Shown one piece after another: positions 14,431 to 24,495 of a stretch of DNA of 64,000 bases. The stretch's first letter is position 1. Every line of letters starts with the position of its first letter. The stretch comes from Deinococcus aetherius. GTDB taxonomy: Bacteria; Deinococcota; Deinococci; Deinococcales; Deinococcaceae. Where the stretch lies: positions 150,001-214,000 of the forward strand of contig NZ_AP026560.1 in assembly GCF_025997855.1 (NCBI RefSeq), read 5' to 3'. A program made the translations under genes and the position numbers. The notes under the pieces were generated by a model that saw only the letters and a list, made by a program, of their open reading frames with translations, had not been told where the DNA came from and made no database searches.

Positions 14431-15227
14431 GGCCCTCCCGGCGTGAGGGTGCCTTCACCCTGCTCGAACTGCTGGTCGGTATGGCGCTCGTCGGCCTGAT
14501 CCTGACTGCACTGCTTTCCCTGAACCTCTCCACCAACCGCTCGGCATCCTCCTTGCAGGTACGCAACGACCTACTTGCCGAGACGCAGACCGCCCAGAAC
14601 TACGTCGTCGGAAAGCTGCGGGACGCCGCTTACGTCTTCCCGGCGGGGACAACGCTGGTGCTGGGGACCTCCGGAGGGTACTCCACCCGCAAACCCGGCA
14701 CTACCTCCTCGGGCACCTGGACCGTGGGCACCGACCCGATCATCGCGTTCGTCTTGCCGCCACGGGCGACGACGCCGGGCACCTGCTCCACCTCGGAGAG
14801 CACGACCACCGGACCTAAATTCTGCTACACCTTCTACGCCTACTATCCAGTGCAACGCAACGTGATGACTGGAAGCAGCGGCGCCACGGGCGCCAACAAC
14901 CCGGGAGCGGACGCCACCAACGACGCCTCTGCCTGGGTGCTCATGGAGTACCGCCGGAATTACGCCTCCATCACTGCCCTCAGTTCATCGTTGGCCTCGG
15001 GAATCAGTAGCGGAACGGGCCTGATGGTGCTCGACTACCTGCGGCCCCCTGCAAGTGGGGAGAAGCTGTTTGACCAGACTGACAGCACTTCAGTTGGCGT
15101 GAGCAGTGTGACCCTCCAACTCGCTACCCAACGGCTCGGGGGACAGACCGTCCTTGTCCCCGCCACGGGCCGTCACAGCGTGACCGTCTATCCTCGCAAT
15201 GTGGGCAAGCCGGTGGTGCCCAACTGA
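14427..15227 (+). CDS. Type IV pilus minor pilin, PilW-like
   Basis: A 266-aa prepilin beginning at ATG 14427 (ATGA overlap); the longer open frame upstream is a shadow of the PilV-like gene. The class III signal is REGA then FTLLELLVGMALVGLILTALL, so the residue before the cleavage point is Ala rather than the usual Gly. The rest is a large globular domain, Ser/Thr-rich with a Cys pair (GTCSTSE, KFCYTF). It is the last gene of the operon. The position and size fit PilW/GspJ. Confidence 0.82.
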   Translation: MRPSRREGAFTLLELLVGMALVGLILTALLSLNLSTNRSASSLQVRNDLLAETQTAQNYVVGKLRDAAYVFPAGTTLVLGTSGGYSTRKPGTTSSGTWTVGTDPIIAFVLPPRATTPGTCSTSESTTTGPKFCYTFYAYYPVQRNVMTGSSGATGANNPGADATNDASAWVLMEYRRNYASITALSSSLASGISSGTGLMVLDYLRPPASGEKLFDQTDSTSVGVSSVTLQLATQRLGGQTVLVPATGRHSVTVYPRNVGKPVVPN

Positions 15228-15277
15228 AGCTCCCCCGGCTACAGGAAGGCGTAAGGCCGGGCCCGCCGCGCTTCCCC

Positions 15278-15283
15278 TAGACT
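15278..15283 (+). promoter_or_regulatory. -10 box, leaderless start
   Basis: TAGACT followed by six bases and then ATG 15290. No ribosome-binding site fits, so the mRNA probably begins at the start codon. Confidence 0.6.
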
Positions 15284-15289
15284 GCCCCC

Positions 15290-16984
<1,695 letters not shown>

Positions 16985-16998
16985 GGGGCGGCCGAGGT

Positions 16999-17027
16999 TT
17001 GACAAGCCGGGGCGCATCGTCTACCCT
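16999..17027 (+). promoter_or_regulatory. Promoter of tRNA-Thr
   Basis: A consensus TTGACA (16999-17004) is separated by 17 bp from TACCCT (17022-17027). The tRNA starts 32 bp further on. Confidence 0.8.
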
Positions 17028-17058
17028 TGTCCGTGCGGTATTTTCGCCGTCCGAGTAG

Positions 17059-17135
<77 letters not shown>

Positions 17136-17140
17136 GAAAA

Positions 17141-17170
17141 CCCCGTCCTGGACGGGGTTATTTCGTTTGC
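17141..17170 (+). terminator. tRNA terminator supplied by the element
   Basis: CCCCGTCC and GGACGGGG form a hairpin followed by TTATTTCGTTT. It lies just after the att repeat, on the element side. A related hairpin (CCCGTCC/GGACGGG) sits at the same distance after attR, so the element seems to bring its own tRNA terminator. Confidence 0.75.
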
Positions 17171-17203
17171 CCTCTTGGGCGAGAAGCCCATTTCGGCACC
17201 TTT

Positions 17204-17223
17204 GTGCGCTACGCGTGCGCTAC
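17204..17223. repeat. Left arm-type integrase repeats
   Basis: Two copies of GTGCGCTAC (17204-17212 and 17215-17223), start-to-start 11 bp. The same pair with the same period occurs at 24175-24194 near the right end. This is the arrangement expected of integrase arm sites. Confidence 0.65.
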
Positions 17224-17273
17224 CGATTTCAGGTGGGCTGTCAAATACGCTGATCGGGTTGAATTTTCTTTAG

Positions 17274-17279
17274 TATAGT
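17274..17279 (+). promoter_or_regulatory. -10 box, leaderless start
   Basis: TATAGT, then seven bases, then GTG 17287. This spacing equals that of many host leaderless genes and favours GTG 17287 over GTG 17278. Confidence 0.5.
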
Positions 17280-17286
17280 GTGCAGG

Positions 17287-18582
17287 GTGACACCGCAAAA
17301 CACTGCTGAATTTTTTGGTGAAGTTGATAATAGTGAAGTTGCACAGTTAATAGCGCGTGCGCTTAGTCTGGAGCTCTCTGAAGACGAGACTATCTACTCG
17401 TTTTGCTCAAGTGGGTCAGTTAAATGCACTTTGAGTAAGTCACAAATAACCGAGAGCCTTACACTTCTGGAGTCTTTGGCTGTTTTCGAAGAGATGAGCT
17501 TGGCATCGCAGAATTCATTTGAAATGCCTTTAATGGAGCATTCAAATACGCCCGTTGGAAGAAGAGTTAGCGATTCTATTCCTGAGATGGAAGATGCAGA
17601 AAATAGAATCACTTATAGCTTGGGCAGACCCAGTAATGAGTACGTTCTGTTCCTGCTATTAAAATTCAGAGACCCAAATATAAATAGGTATATTTTCAGG
17701 CCATTGCCAATTTCCTTTCTTATTGAAAGGATGTCAAGAGATAGCGACGGGCCTATTTTGGCTATGGATGTGCTTAAGCAGGCAATGAGATTTAAGACTC
17801 TGAAAATTTCGTCAGTGAGGCCACGTAGCGCAGCATCTTTCAATAATTTCTCAAACTCCTATTTATTTTCCTTAGGTTACAACTTGAATCTTGCTTTGGT
17901 GCCCATTAGGCAGTCTGATGAAATATTAAGGTCTTATAGAATTAGAAGAGTGCGTCGTACAAATCAATCAGAACTTGTAGCTCCCCGCAAACAATACCAT
18001 CCGGACCTGGTTTATCACTACCAGTTAGGAATATCGGCTGACATACCTGCTCTAGAGTATCTTTCTTTTTATCATGTTATAGAACACTTTTTTGAGCACA
18101 TCTTCAATGAGGATATTGTCAGTAGGATAAGGGACAAGATCACCTCGGAATCCTTCTCTTATAAGAGAGATAGAGATATTAAAGATTTAATTAAAATGGC
18201 AATTTCTAACCGCTCTTTTGCAGAGGATTCTGTAAACGTTAGTGAGTCAGAGGCTCTAAGACTAACTTTATTAAAATTTATACCATCGCCAGGACCTTTA
18301 GCCGATTTGATAAACGAATATGATGAGTCTCTTCTAGAGTATTACGCTAATACCGAAGTCCCCTTTTGCAAAGGTAGAAGAGTAGATTTTAGAAATCTTG
18401 AGTCATTTCACAAAAACTTAGCTTCAAGAATATACTCAACCAGAAATGCGATTGTTCATAGTAAGGATGGCGACAGGAGTAAGTATACACCCTTTAAAGA
18501 CGACTTGGCTCTTTTAAAGGAATTACCTGTACTGAGATTTATCGCAGAAATAATAATAAATGGATCTGCACAGGTAATGTGA
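17287..18582 (+). CDS. AT-rich hypothetical protein with HEPN-like motif
   Basis: A 431-aa protein with no family I can name. Its base composition is far more AT-rich than all flanking genes, indicating recent transfer as element cargo. Near the C-terminus (residues about 386-391) is R-N-A-I-V-H, fitting the R-x4-6-H active-site motif of HEPN ribonucleases. It is preceded by helical, aromatic segments (ALEYLSFYHVIEHFFEHIF) as in ApeA-like HEPN domains. The N-terminal 300 residues would be the sensor part. The start is GTG 17287 (leaderless) or GTG 17278. The position beside the integrase suits a phage-defence cargo gene, but function is inferred only. Confidence 0.75.
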   Translation: MTPQNTAEFFGEVDNSEVAQLIARALSLELSEDETIYSFCSSGSVKCTLSKSQITESLTLLESLAVFEEMSLASQNSFEMPLMEHSNTPVGRRVSDSIPEMEDAENRITYSLGRPSNEYVLFLLLKFRDPNINRYIFRPLPISFLIERMSRDSDGPILAMDVLKQAMRFKTLKISSVRPRSAASFNNFSNSYLFSLGYNLNLALVPIRQSDEILRSYRIRRVRRTNQSELVAPRKQYHPDLVYHYQLGISADIPALEYLSFYHVIEHFFEHIFNEDIVSRIRDKITSESFSYKRDRDIKDLIKMAISNRSFAEDSVNVSESEALRLTLLKFIPSPGPLADLINEYDESLLEYYANTEVPFCKGRRVDFRNLESFHKNLASRIYSTRNAIVHSKDGDRSKYTPFKDDLALLKELPVLRFIAEIIINGSAQVM

Positions 18583-18676
18583 ATTGGAATACCGGTAGAC
18601 CTAACTGGCTATGCTAAGCCGTCAGTAGAATTTTATAAGGAGCACCGCTGTTTTCTGGTAATTGGGTTTTAGGCAG

Positions 18677-19846
18677 TTAATTGGTTATTCGAAAACTAGT
18701 GGACAGATTTACCAAGTCGCTTATGTTGACTGCATACTGGGAATGTTCCTCAACGCTGACATGCCGATAAGTGCTTAGGGTAAATGCTGGGGTGGAGTGC
18801 CCCAGTTGTTTGCTGACCACTTCCAGCGGGACTTGGCGGCTGAGCATGAGGCTGGCGTAGGTATGGCGCAGGTCATGGACCCGGATACGGCGCACCCTGG
18901 CCCGCTCGCATAGCCGGTTCAGGGCGCGGTTCAGGTTGTCGGGGTGAAGGGGCGTGCCCTTGTAGGTGGTGAACACGTACCCGCTGTCCTGCCAATCCTC
19001 GCCCATCGCCGCCCGCTCTTCCGCCTGGGCCGCCTGCCAGGTCCGGAGCAGAGCCGCCGCTTCCTGTGACAGCGGTACTGTGCGCCTGCCGTTGGCACTC
19101 TTGGGCGTGCTGATGTGCGGCTTGCCTTCCAGCGTGACGAGGTTTTCCACGATGCGGCACGCCCCGCGCTCAAGGTCCACATTGGCCCAGCGCAACCCGC
19201 ACGCTTCACCCCGCCGCAGGCCCAGCGACACCATGAACACCAGCACCATGCCCTGCCGGTCCTGCCGGGCCACCTCGATAAACCGCGCCACCTCTTCCGC
19301 CGTCCATGCCTGGGCGGTGCGCCCTTCCTTCTGCCGGTCAGAGATGACCTTGACCGCCTCTGCCGGGTTGCGGGTGATGAGTTCCAGGCGCACCGCTTCC
19401 TTGAGGGCCATGCTCAGCGCCCCCAGGGCCAGGCGTTGTGTGTCGGTGCCCAGCCCGGCGCCCCTGATCTTGTCTTGGAGGTAGCGCACATCTGCCGGGC
19501 GGACTTCCTGAAGCCGCTTGCTGCCCAGGTAGGGCTTGAGGTAGAGCCGGACAGAGCGGGCGTAGCTGGCATGGGTCTTCGCCTTGACCTCTGACTCACG
19601 GCTGGCAAGCCAGCGGTCCAGCCACTCGCCCAGCGTGACGCGGTTGGGGGCCGCCAGCCCGCCCCGCGTGTGATCGGCAATGGCCTGGGCTTTGGCCTTT
19701 TCTGCTTCGCTCTTGGTTTTTTCGGTTCCAGAACGGCGGATTTGCTTCCCGCTGGCGTCCATGCCTAGGGTAATAGTCCACTGCCAATTCCCGCTGGGAA
19801 GTCGGCGCACAGTGCCCTGCCCGTTGCCGCGCTTGGCTTTGGTCAT
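18677..19846 (-). CDS. int: Tyrosine site-specific integrase
   Basis: A 389-aa recombinase. An N-terminal AP2-like arm-binding domain (GTVRRLPSGNWQWTITLG) is followed by a SAM-like core-binding domain (TLGEWLDRWLASRESEVKAKTHASYARS). The catalytic domain has RRGEA (Arg I), HDLRHTYAS (His-x-x-Arg), LGHS and the nucleophile in LSTYRHVS. It should cut within the 46-bp att sequence of tRNA-Thr. It overlaps the upstream HTH gene by four bases (ATGA), so expression is coupled to that regulator. Confidence 0.95.
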   Translation of the reverse strand: MTKAKRGNGQGTVRRLPSGNWQWTITLGMDASGKQIRRSGTEKTKSEAEKAKAQAIADHTRGGLAAPNRVTLGEWLDRWLASRESEVKAKTHASYARSVRLYLKPYLGSKRLQEVRPADVRYLQDKIRGAGLGTDTQRLALGALSMALKEAVRLELITRNPAEAVKVISDRQKEGRTAQAWTAEEVARFIEVARQDRQGMVLVFMVSLGLRRGEACGLRWANVDLERGACRIVENLVTLEGKPHISTPKSANGRRTVPLSQEAAALLRTWQAAQAEERAAMGEDWQDSGYVFTTYKGTPLHPDNLNRALNRLCERARVRRIRVHDLRHTYASLMLSRQVPLEVVSKQLGHSTPAFTLSTYRHVSVEEHSQYAVNISDLVNLSTSFRITN

Positions 19847-20148
19847 GGTGAGTCTCCCTCTCTGTACCGGAGCAGGTCTTGGACTTCCACGGGCTGCCCG
19901 GTGAGTTCCCGTAGGGCCTGAATGAGCTTGGCAAGGGTGGCGAGGTCCAGCCGCCCGCTTTCGCCATTTGCCAGCAGATACAGCGTTCGGCGGGCAATTC
20001 TGCCCCTGGCATGGGCGGCCAGGCGGTAGACGGTGACGCCGTGGGCCTGTAGGAAGTCCCCCAGCAATAGTTCCACCTTCGTATCACTATGGGCGTTTTG
20101 TTCGTTGTGGTCAAGTTTTTTGGGCACGGCAACCTCAGCGGGGCGCAA
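19843..20148 (-). CDS. XRE-like helix-turn-helix protein
   Basis: A 101-aa protein. The segment GVTVYRLAAHARGRIARRTLYLLANGESGRLDLATLAKLI is a Cro/C1-type helix-turn-helix, followed by a LTGQPVEVQDLLRY tail common in XRE regulators. It overlaps the integrase start and probably controls it. It also borders the divergent 83-aa gene and so may act as the element's switch. Confidence 0.75.
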   Translation of the reverse strand: MRPAEVAVPKKLDHNEQNAHSDTKVELLLGDFLQAHGVTVYRLAAHARGRIARRTLYLLANGESGRLDLATLAKLIQALRELTGQPVEVQDLLRYREGDSP

Positions 20149-20209
20149 TTTCCAGACACGGTAAAGGGGAAGTTTCGGCGCCCCGGTTTGGGGCTAGCAT
20201 GGTGGCACT

Positions 20210-20461
20210 ATGCCCGCTGTGGTGACGCTGGAAGGTCTGAGCGCCTTTCTCAATGAAGAGGGTGAGTGGGAAAGCCCTGACGCGGCCCTGGCCCACCTGC
20301 TCACGGCCTTCTGTGACTTCTACAGCCGCACCTACGGCCCAGAGAAAGGCTTCTGGCAGGGCCACATGTTGCGCCTAATGGAAGACAAGCTGGGGGTTGC
20401 GGTGGAGGCCGTCAGCCCAACGCGGGAAGAGGTGGAGGCGCCGCCTGACCGTGTGTACTGA
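20210..20461 (+). CDS. Hypothetical protein of the integrated element
   Basis: An 83-aa acidic protein with no recognised domain (MPAVVTLEGLSAFLNEE...). It is transcribed divergently from the HTH/integrase pair across a gap of about 60 bp. Its 3' end overlaps the convergent 151-aa gene by 50 bp. Codon use is host-like. There is no good ribosome-binding site before the ATG, so this call is tentative. Confidence 0.5.
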   Translation: MPAVVTLEGLSAFLNEEGEWESPDAALAHLLTAFCDFYSRTYGPEKGFWQGHMLRLMEDKLGVAVEAVSPTREEVEAPPDRVY

Positions 20462-20867
20462 CCGCCTGCCGGGGCTGCCAGACCGCATGGGCCGCCCAGA
20501 GGTGGCGTAGGCAGTGCCCCGTGTCCCCCCCAGCGGCGTAGGTGGCGGCCCATGCCAGCACATAGTCAGCCAAGTTAGGCACGCGGCCCCCGTCTGGAAG
20601 GGCCACGGAATGCCCAGGAAGCTGCCCGCCTGCCGCTGCATGGACAAGGCGCCCCAGCGGTTCGGGAAGGGGCGGCAGGGCGGGCAGGGGAGAAGGTGGC
20701 ACGGCCAGCTTCAAGACGCCCAGCAGCAGGGGCTTGTGCGTTCGCAGGGCCGCCGCAAGTTCTGGGGTCAGGGCGCCCTTCCTGGCCTGAGTGGTGAAGC
20801 CTTCGCCGTTCAGGGCTAGGCGCACGCCCAGCCGGTCAAGTTCGGCCAGCAGGTCGGCGGCTACCAT
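20412..20867 (-). CDS. Hypothetical protein with TubC-like N-terminal domain
   Basis: A 151-aa protein. The first 50 residues (LLAELDRLGVRLALNGEGF ... ALRTHKPLLLGVL) resemble the TubC N-terminal docking-like domain seen in many plasmid and phage replication-associated proteins. The remainder is Pro-rich, followed by an Ala/His/Trp-containing helix. Its ATG overlaps the stop of the helicase gene by seven bases, placing it last in the replication operon. Confidence 0.6.
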   Translation of the reverse strand: MVAADLLAELDRLGVRLALNGEGFTTQARKGALTPELAAALRTHKPLLLGVLKLAVPPSPLPALPPLPEPLGRLVHAAAGGQLPGHSVALPDGGRVPNLADYVLAWAATYAAGGDTGHCLRHLWAAHAVWQPRQAVSTHGQAAPPPLPALG

Positions 20868-22003
20868 GCCAGTTCCTCTAGCCTTTCTTCCTCACGCTCT
20901 GCCGGAACTGTGGGCGTGTGGGGCAGAGGCGCCGGGCTTCGTTCCTGTGCGGTACTTCCTAGGGGTTGGTGTGGTGTGGCAGGGGCCGTGGGGTCAGGCA
21001 GGGCGTAGAGCCCGCGTGCTGGCTTTACAATCCGGCCCGCGTCTCCCAGAGCTTTCAGCGCCCGGTCAAGCGTGCCGCCGCGCTCGCCCAGTTGGGCGCG
21101 GGGCAACGGGCCAGCTTCAAGGGCGGTCAGAATCCTTTGCTGAACTTCCTGCCCACGGTCCAGACGCTCAGGGCCGATGGAACGCGGCCCGGCTTCACCA
21201 ACAAAGTGAAGGTCCAGTGTGTTCAATTGCTCACCAATGTTGGTGAAGACAGCTTGGGTCAGGAACGGTTCAAAGGGGGCCGCGTTGCTCTTGTCCACAC
21301 TCCAACGGGTGACGTTCTCGCCCTGGCCCTCTTCTTTCTCCAAGGCGACAGATACCCGTGCCCATGCCCGCTTTTGCTGACTGCCCATAGGGGTAGGGAC
21401 GCCGCCGCTGCCCGCCGCCGCTTTGGTGGCATGGTCAATGACCAACACCGCCGCCCCTGCCTTGCGTGCCCCGTTCAGGCCCACCCGCAGGGCCAGCGCC
21501 ACGTCCTGACCATTGTTCGTGTCCCCCACCATCGTCTGCCCCAGCGAGTCGCACACCACCAAATCAATACCGAGTTCCCGGGCGGTAAGGGCAAGGTCTG
21601 GCCCCAGGGTTTCCAGGGACTTCAGTTCGGTGTCTTCGGCGGGGCTACACGCTTCGGTGTTCGGGCTGTAGTAGTGGAAGTTTTCGGGCAAGCCCTCACA
21701 CCCGAGGCCCCGGAAGGCGGCCAGGAACAGGTCATGATTCCATTCCCAGGAACCGTCAAAGTCCAGATACAGCACCCGCAGCCTTCGCCTTGTCGTCTTC
21801 AGGTGGCAGAAGGGCCGCCCCAACACCAGACAGGCCACCAGATGCGCCACATGAACCGTCTTGCTGACGCCGGGCTGTCCAAAAAGCAGGGTGCCCGCCC
21901 CTCGCGCCAGCAACTTTTCCACCAACCAATCCACCGGCTCTACAGGCGGGGCGGTGAGGCCGTTGAAGCTCGGCAACAGTTTGGGTTCACGGCCCCCTGT
22001 CAC
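20861..22003 (-). CDS. RepA-like AAA/RecA-fold ATPase (replicative helicase)
   Basis: A 380-aa P-loop ATPase. Walker A is GQPGVSKT (about residue 40). A Walker B-like LVVCDSLGQTM and a sensor segment AAVLVIDHATKAA follow in RecA/DnaB order. The family includes hexameric plasmid helicases such as RepA of RSF1010. A C-terminal winged-helix-like region follows (RILTALEAGPLPRAQLGE). Start overlaps the primase stop (ATGA). With the primase it should replicate the excised element. Confidence 0.8.
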   Translation of the reverse strand: MTGGREPKLLPSFNGLTAPPVEPVDWLVEKLLARGAGTLLFGQPGVSKTVHVAHLVACLVLGRPFCHLKTTRRRLRVLYLDFDGSWEWNHDLFLAAFRGLGCEGLPENFHYYSPNTEACSPAEDTELKSLETLGPDLALTARELGIDLVVCDSLGQTMVGDTNNGQDVALALRVGLNGARKAGAAVLVIDHATKAAAGSGGVPTPMGSQQKRAWARVSVALEKEEGQGENVTRWSVDKSNAAPFEPFLTQAVFTNIGEQLNTLDLHFVGEAGPRSIGPERLDRGQEVQQRILTALEAGPLPRAQLGERGGTLDRALKALGDAGRIVKPARGLYALPDPTAPATPHQPLGSTAQERSPAPLPHTPTVPAEREEERLEELAW

Positions 22004-23238
22004 AGCAGCCCCCTTAGCCTTTTGTTGAGCTTGGTACGGTACTTCGCTAGGGCCAGGGCTTCCGGGCGGGCTTGCACCACCACACCACTTCCTAGGGCTT
22101 GGTGTGGTGGTGCAAAGCGCACGCCCCCCGTTGCACCATCACTTTCACCGGATGGTGAGACGGTGTGGTGAATGGTGGAAGCCTGAAGCAAGTCCCGCAA
22201 AACCTGGCCCAGCCAGGCCGTGCCGCACTGCCCGGCAAGGTCGCAAAAGTCACCGGCAGGCAGGGCAGGCAGCACCCGCACTTCAGCCGCCCCCGCAGCC
22301 TGGGCAAGCTGCCCGACCCGCGCCACACAGTCCCGCCCGGCTTGATCGGCGTCGGCGTAGAGGTAGACCGTCTGCCCGGCCATGCCTGCCAGGTGGGGCA
22401 GGCCACCCGCCCCGGCCAGCCCTTGCACGTTCAGGGCCAGCCCAGCGGCGCCCAGTGCCCGCGCGGCGGCGGCCCCATTCAACTCACCCTCAACGATCAG
22501 CCCCGCCGCGTCCTGGCCGTACCCTGGGGCACACCACGCGGGCGCCCCGTGCCGGGCCAGGCGGTACACATAGCGGTCAAGCCCCGCCGCTGCCAGGTCT
22601 GCCGGGCGGCCTAGGTTCCTGACCTTCAGGCCCCAGGGCTGCCCATCCGGGCCGGTGATGAGCAGGCCCAGCGCCCCGGCATGGGCCAGCGGGCGCCCGT
22701 CACGGGTCCGGTAGTCCCGCCTGAGCTTGCCCACCCGCAGGCCCGGCCAGCCCCACAGGCCCCGTGCCCGCAAGTCCTGGGCGGCCCGGTCCTGCCCGGT
22801 CAGCGGGGCCAGCAATTGCCGCGCCCGATTCAGTTCGTCAGGGTTCAGCGGGGAGAGGGCGGACAGTGCGCCTTGCGCCTGGGCCAGCGGTGAGGGGGGC
22901 GTGTAGGCCCGGCTGGGCCGTGATGCGTTCGGCCAGCCGTCAAGAGGCACCCCGGCCAGGCGGTGAAGCTCGACACGGGCCTGGGCTGCCGAGTAACCAC
23001 ATTCCAGCAGGAAGTCATAAGCACTGCCGCTGGCCCCATCGCCGCCGTGACGCTTCCAGAACCAGACCTGACCCCGGCGAAACACGCTGAAGCTGGGGTG
23101 GTACTCTTCCTGCCCTGGCCGCCGGTCACAGATTTTGCCGCCCCGCTCACGGGGCAGGCCCCGGACAGCTTCAGGCCCCCATTCCTGGGCGATCAGGTCA
23201 GGCAGGTTGACCCTTTCCAGCAGTTCGGAAACGTTCAC
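22000..23238 (-). CDS. Toprim-domain primase-like protein
   Basis: A 412-aa protein. The N-terminal third corresponds to a DnaG-type zinc-binding region (EEYHPSFSVFRRGQVWFWKRHGGDGASGSAYDF), but it keeps only one Cys, so zinc binding is doubtful. The centre and C-terminus form a Toprim domain with the catalytic Glu in LIVEGELNG and the DxD motif in YLYADADQAGRD. It would synthesise primers for element replication. It is coupled to the helicase gene by a four-base overlap. Confidence 0.8.
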   Translation of the reverse strand: MNVSELLERVNLPDLIAQEWGPEAVRGLPRERGGKICDRRPGQEEYHPSFSVFRRGQVWFWKRHGGDGASGSAYDFLLECGYSAAQARVELHRLAGVPLDGWPNASRPSRAYTPPSPLAQAQGALSALSPLNPDELNRARQLLAPLTGQDRAAQDLRARGLWGWPGLRVGKLRRDYRTRDGRPLAHAGALGLLITGPDGQPWGLKVRNLGRPADLAAAGLDRYVYRLARHGAPAWCAPGYGQDAAGLIVEGELNGAAAARALGAAGLALNVQGLAGAGGLPHLAGMAGQTVYLYADADQAGRDCVARVGQLAQAAGAAEVRVLPALPAGDFCDLAGQCGTAWLGQVLRDLLQASTIHHTVSPSGESDGATGGVRFAPPHQALGSGVVVQARPEALALAKYRTKLNKRLRGLL

Positions 23239-23368
23239 GCCTCACCGCCAAAAACGGGGGCCAGCACGCATCTTTTTCTGCCGAGGGGGTATTTTTCGGA
23301 GAGCGTAACTATGGGGCGTTTTCCGGTATGCTTGGGGTGGCTGCCCCCTGCCTTTTGGTGGGGGCTTT

Positions 23369-23557
23369 TCACTGCCTGCCCCCTTCAAGCTGGGCCTGTT
23401 CCCAGGCTTCTAGCGCCTGCCGGGGAATCCTGATGACCTTCCGCCCCACCTTGATATGGGGCAGGCGGCCCGCCTTGACCTCCCTGTAAATCAGGTTGGG
23501 GTGAACGTCCAAACGGGCAGCGGCACCGTCAACGCTGTAGTAGCTGGGTTGTTCCAT
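23369..23557 (-). CDS. Excisionase-like helix-turn-helix protein
   Basis: A 62-aa protein with a MerR-type winged helix (YSVDGAAARLDVHPNLIYREV ... LPHIKVGRKVIRIPRQALEAWEQ), the HTH_17/excisionase pattern. On the element it probably binds near the att arms to favour excision, or activates the replication operon that begins about 130 bp downstream. There is nothing beside the name to distinguish these roles. Confidence 0.8.
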   Translation of the reverse strand: MEQPSYYSVDGAAARLDVHPNLIYREVKAGRLPHIKVGRKVIRIPRQALEAWEQAQLEGGRQ

Positions 23558-23622
23558 GAAACGGCCCTCTCACTCTCTGCCCGGCGACAAGGCCGGGGTA
23601 GAACTTCAAACGCGGCTGAAGT

Positions 23623-24096
23623 TCAGAGGTAAAAGGGGGCGCCTGGCCTGACCTGGGGCCGGGCTTCTATCGGCGTCAGCGGGGGCGGCCCTGTGTCCCG
23701 GTCCCGTTCTGGCAGGTCGGGCACGGTGACGGCAGCCAGCATCTCTTCCAGGCGCTCAGTGAGCATGTCCCGCGCCGCTTCCAACTCTTCCTTGAGCCGG
23801 GCGTGAAGGGCTAGGATGAGAGCTTGCCAGGAAGCCCGGCTGAGCAGCCGCAAGCTGACCCGCAGGGCGGGCAGGTAGCGGCGGTTGGGCAGGGTCAGCC
23901 GGTCAGAGAGGGCCAGGTAAAGCAGAGTGGGCCGGTCTTCAAGCCGGGTCAGCCCGTGAAGGGCGCCCGCCGCGCTGGCCCCTATCCGCTGAGCGTTCCG
24001 CCAGTCAGGGCCGTAGTGCGCTTCCATAACCCGGCCCAGAGCGGCATACAGGTCTTGGGAGTTGCTGGCACTAAGCCTCTGAACGTAACCGCTCAT
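23623..24096 (-). CDS. Hypothetical helical protein of the integrated element
   Basis: A 157-aa protein without a recognised domain; Leu/Ala/Arg-rich and probably all-helical, with a long amphipathic segment (LILALHARLKEELEAARDMLTERLEEMLAA). The open frame extends to 24351 into the att repeat, but those codons are tRNA sequence. I place the start at ATG 24096 (MSGYVQRLS); GTG 24099 is an alternative. It is the first gene of the leftward operon. Confidence 0.6.
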   Translation of the reverse strand: MSGYVQRLSASNSQDLYAALGRVMEAHYGPDWRNAQRIGASAAGALHGLTRLEDRPTLLYLALSDRLTLPNRRYLPALRVSLRLLSRASWQALILALHARLKEELEAARDMLTERLEEMLAAVTVPDLPERDRDTGPPPLTPIEARPQVRPGAPFYL

Positions 24097-24174
24097 CACT
24101 GCATTCCACCCTAGCACTCTTTCTGTTGGACGTGAAGTGTTGGCTATTGACAACGTGACTGACGTAATACACGC

Positions 24175-24194
24175 GTGCGCTACCCATGCGCTAC
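24175..24194. repeat. Right arm-type integrase repeats
   Basis: GTGCGCTAC (24175-24183) and ATGCGCTAC (24186-24194), 11 bp apart, in the same orientation as the left pair. The 14-mer ACGCGTGCGCTACC is shared exactly by both ends. Confidence 0.65.
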
Positions 24195-24198
24195 AGAG

Positions 24199-24227
24199 GC
24201 GGTGAAGAGCAGTGATAAGCGGTGAAG
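24199..24227. repeat. GCGGTGAAG direct repeats
   Basis: Two copies of GCGGTGAAG (24199-24207, 24219-24227), 20 bp apart (about two helix turns). GGTGAAG recurs at 24305-24311 beside attR. They may be excisionase sites or small iterons; unproven. Confidence 0.4.
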
Positions 24228-24324
24228 CAGGGTGAGAATGAGGGGCGGAAAACACCCGCTGGGCACGCATAAGCGGGGATATACTAACGTTTACAGTGAA
24301 AAGAGGTGAAGTCATTCTGCCCAG

Positions 24325-24370
<46 letters not shown>

Positions 24371-24378
24371 GGAAAAGC

Positions 24379-24409
24379 CCCGTCCCCACCAGGACGGGAT
24401 TTTTCTTTT
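24379..24409 (+). terminator. Original host tRNA-Thr terminator, now after attR
   Basis: CCCGTCC, a six-base loop, GGACGGG, then ATTTTTCTTTT. By position this is the terminator that followed tRNA-Thr before the insertion. Confidence 0.8.
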
Positions 24410-24495
24410 GAAGGTCCTGCCCCGGTGGGGGCTGGTTTTCGCCCACGGCACCTGAAGGGTCCGCTGAGCGTCCTCCCCGGGTGAGCGCGGGGGAT

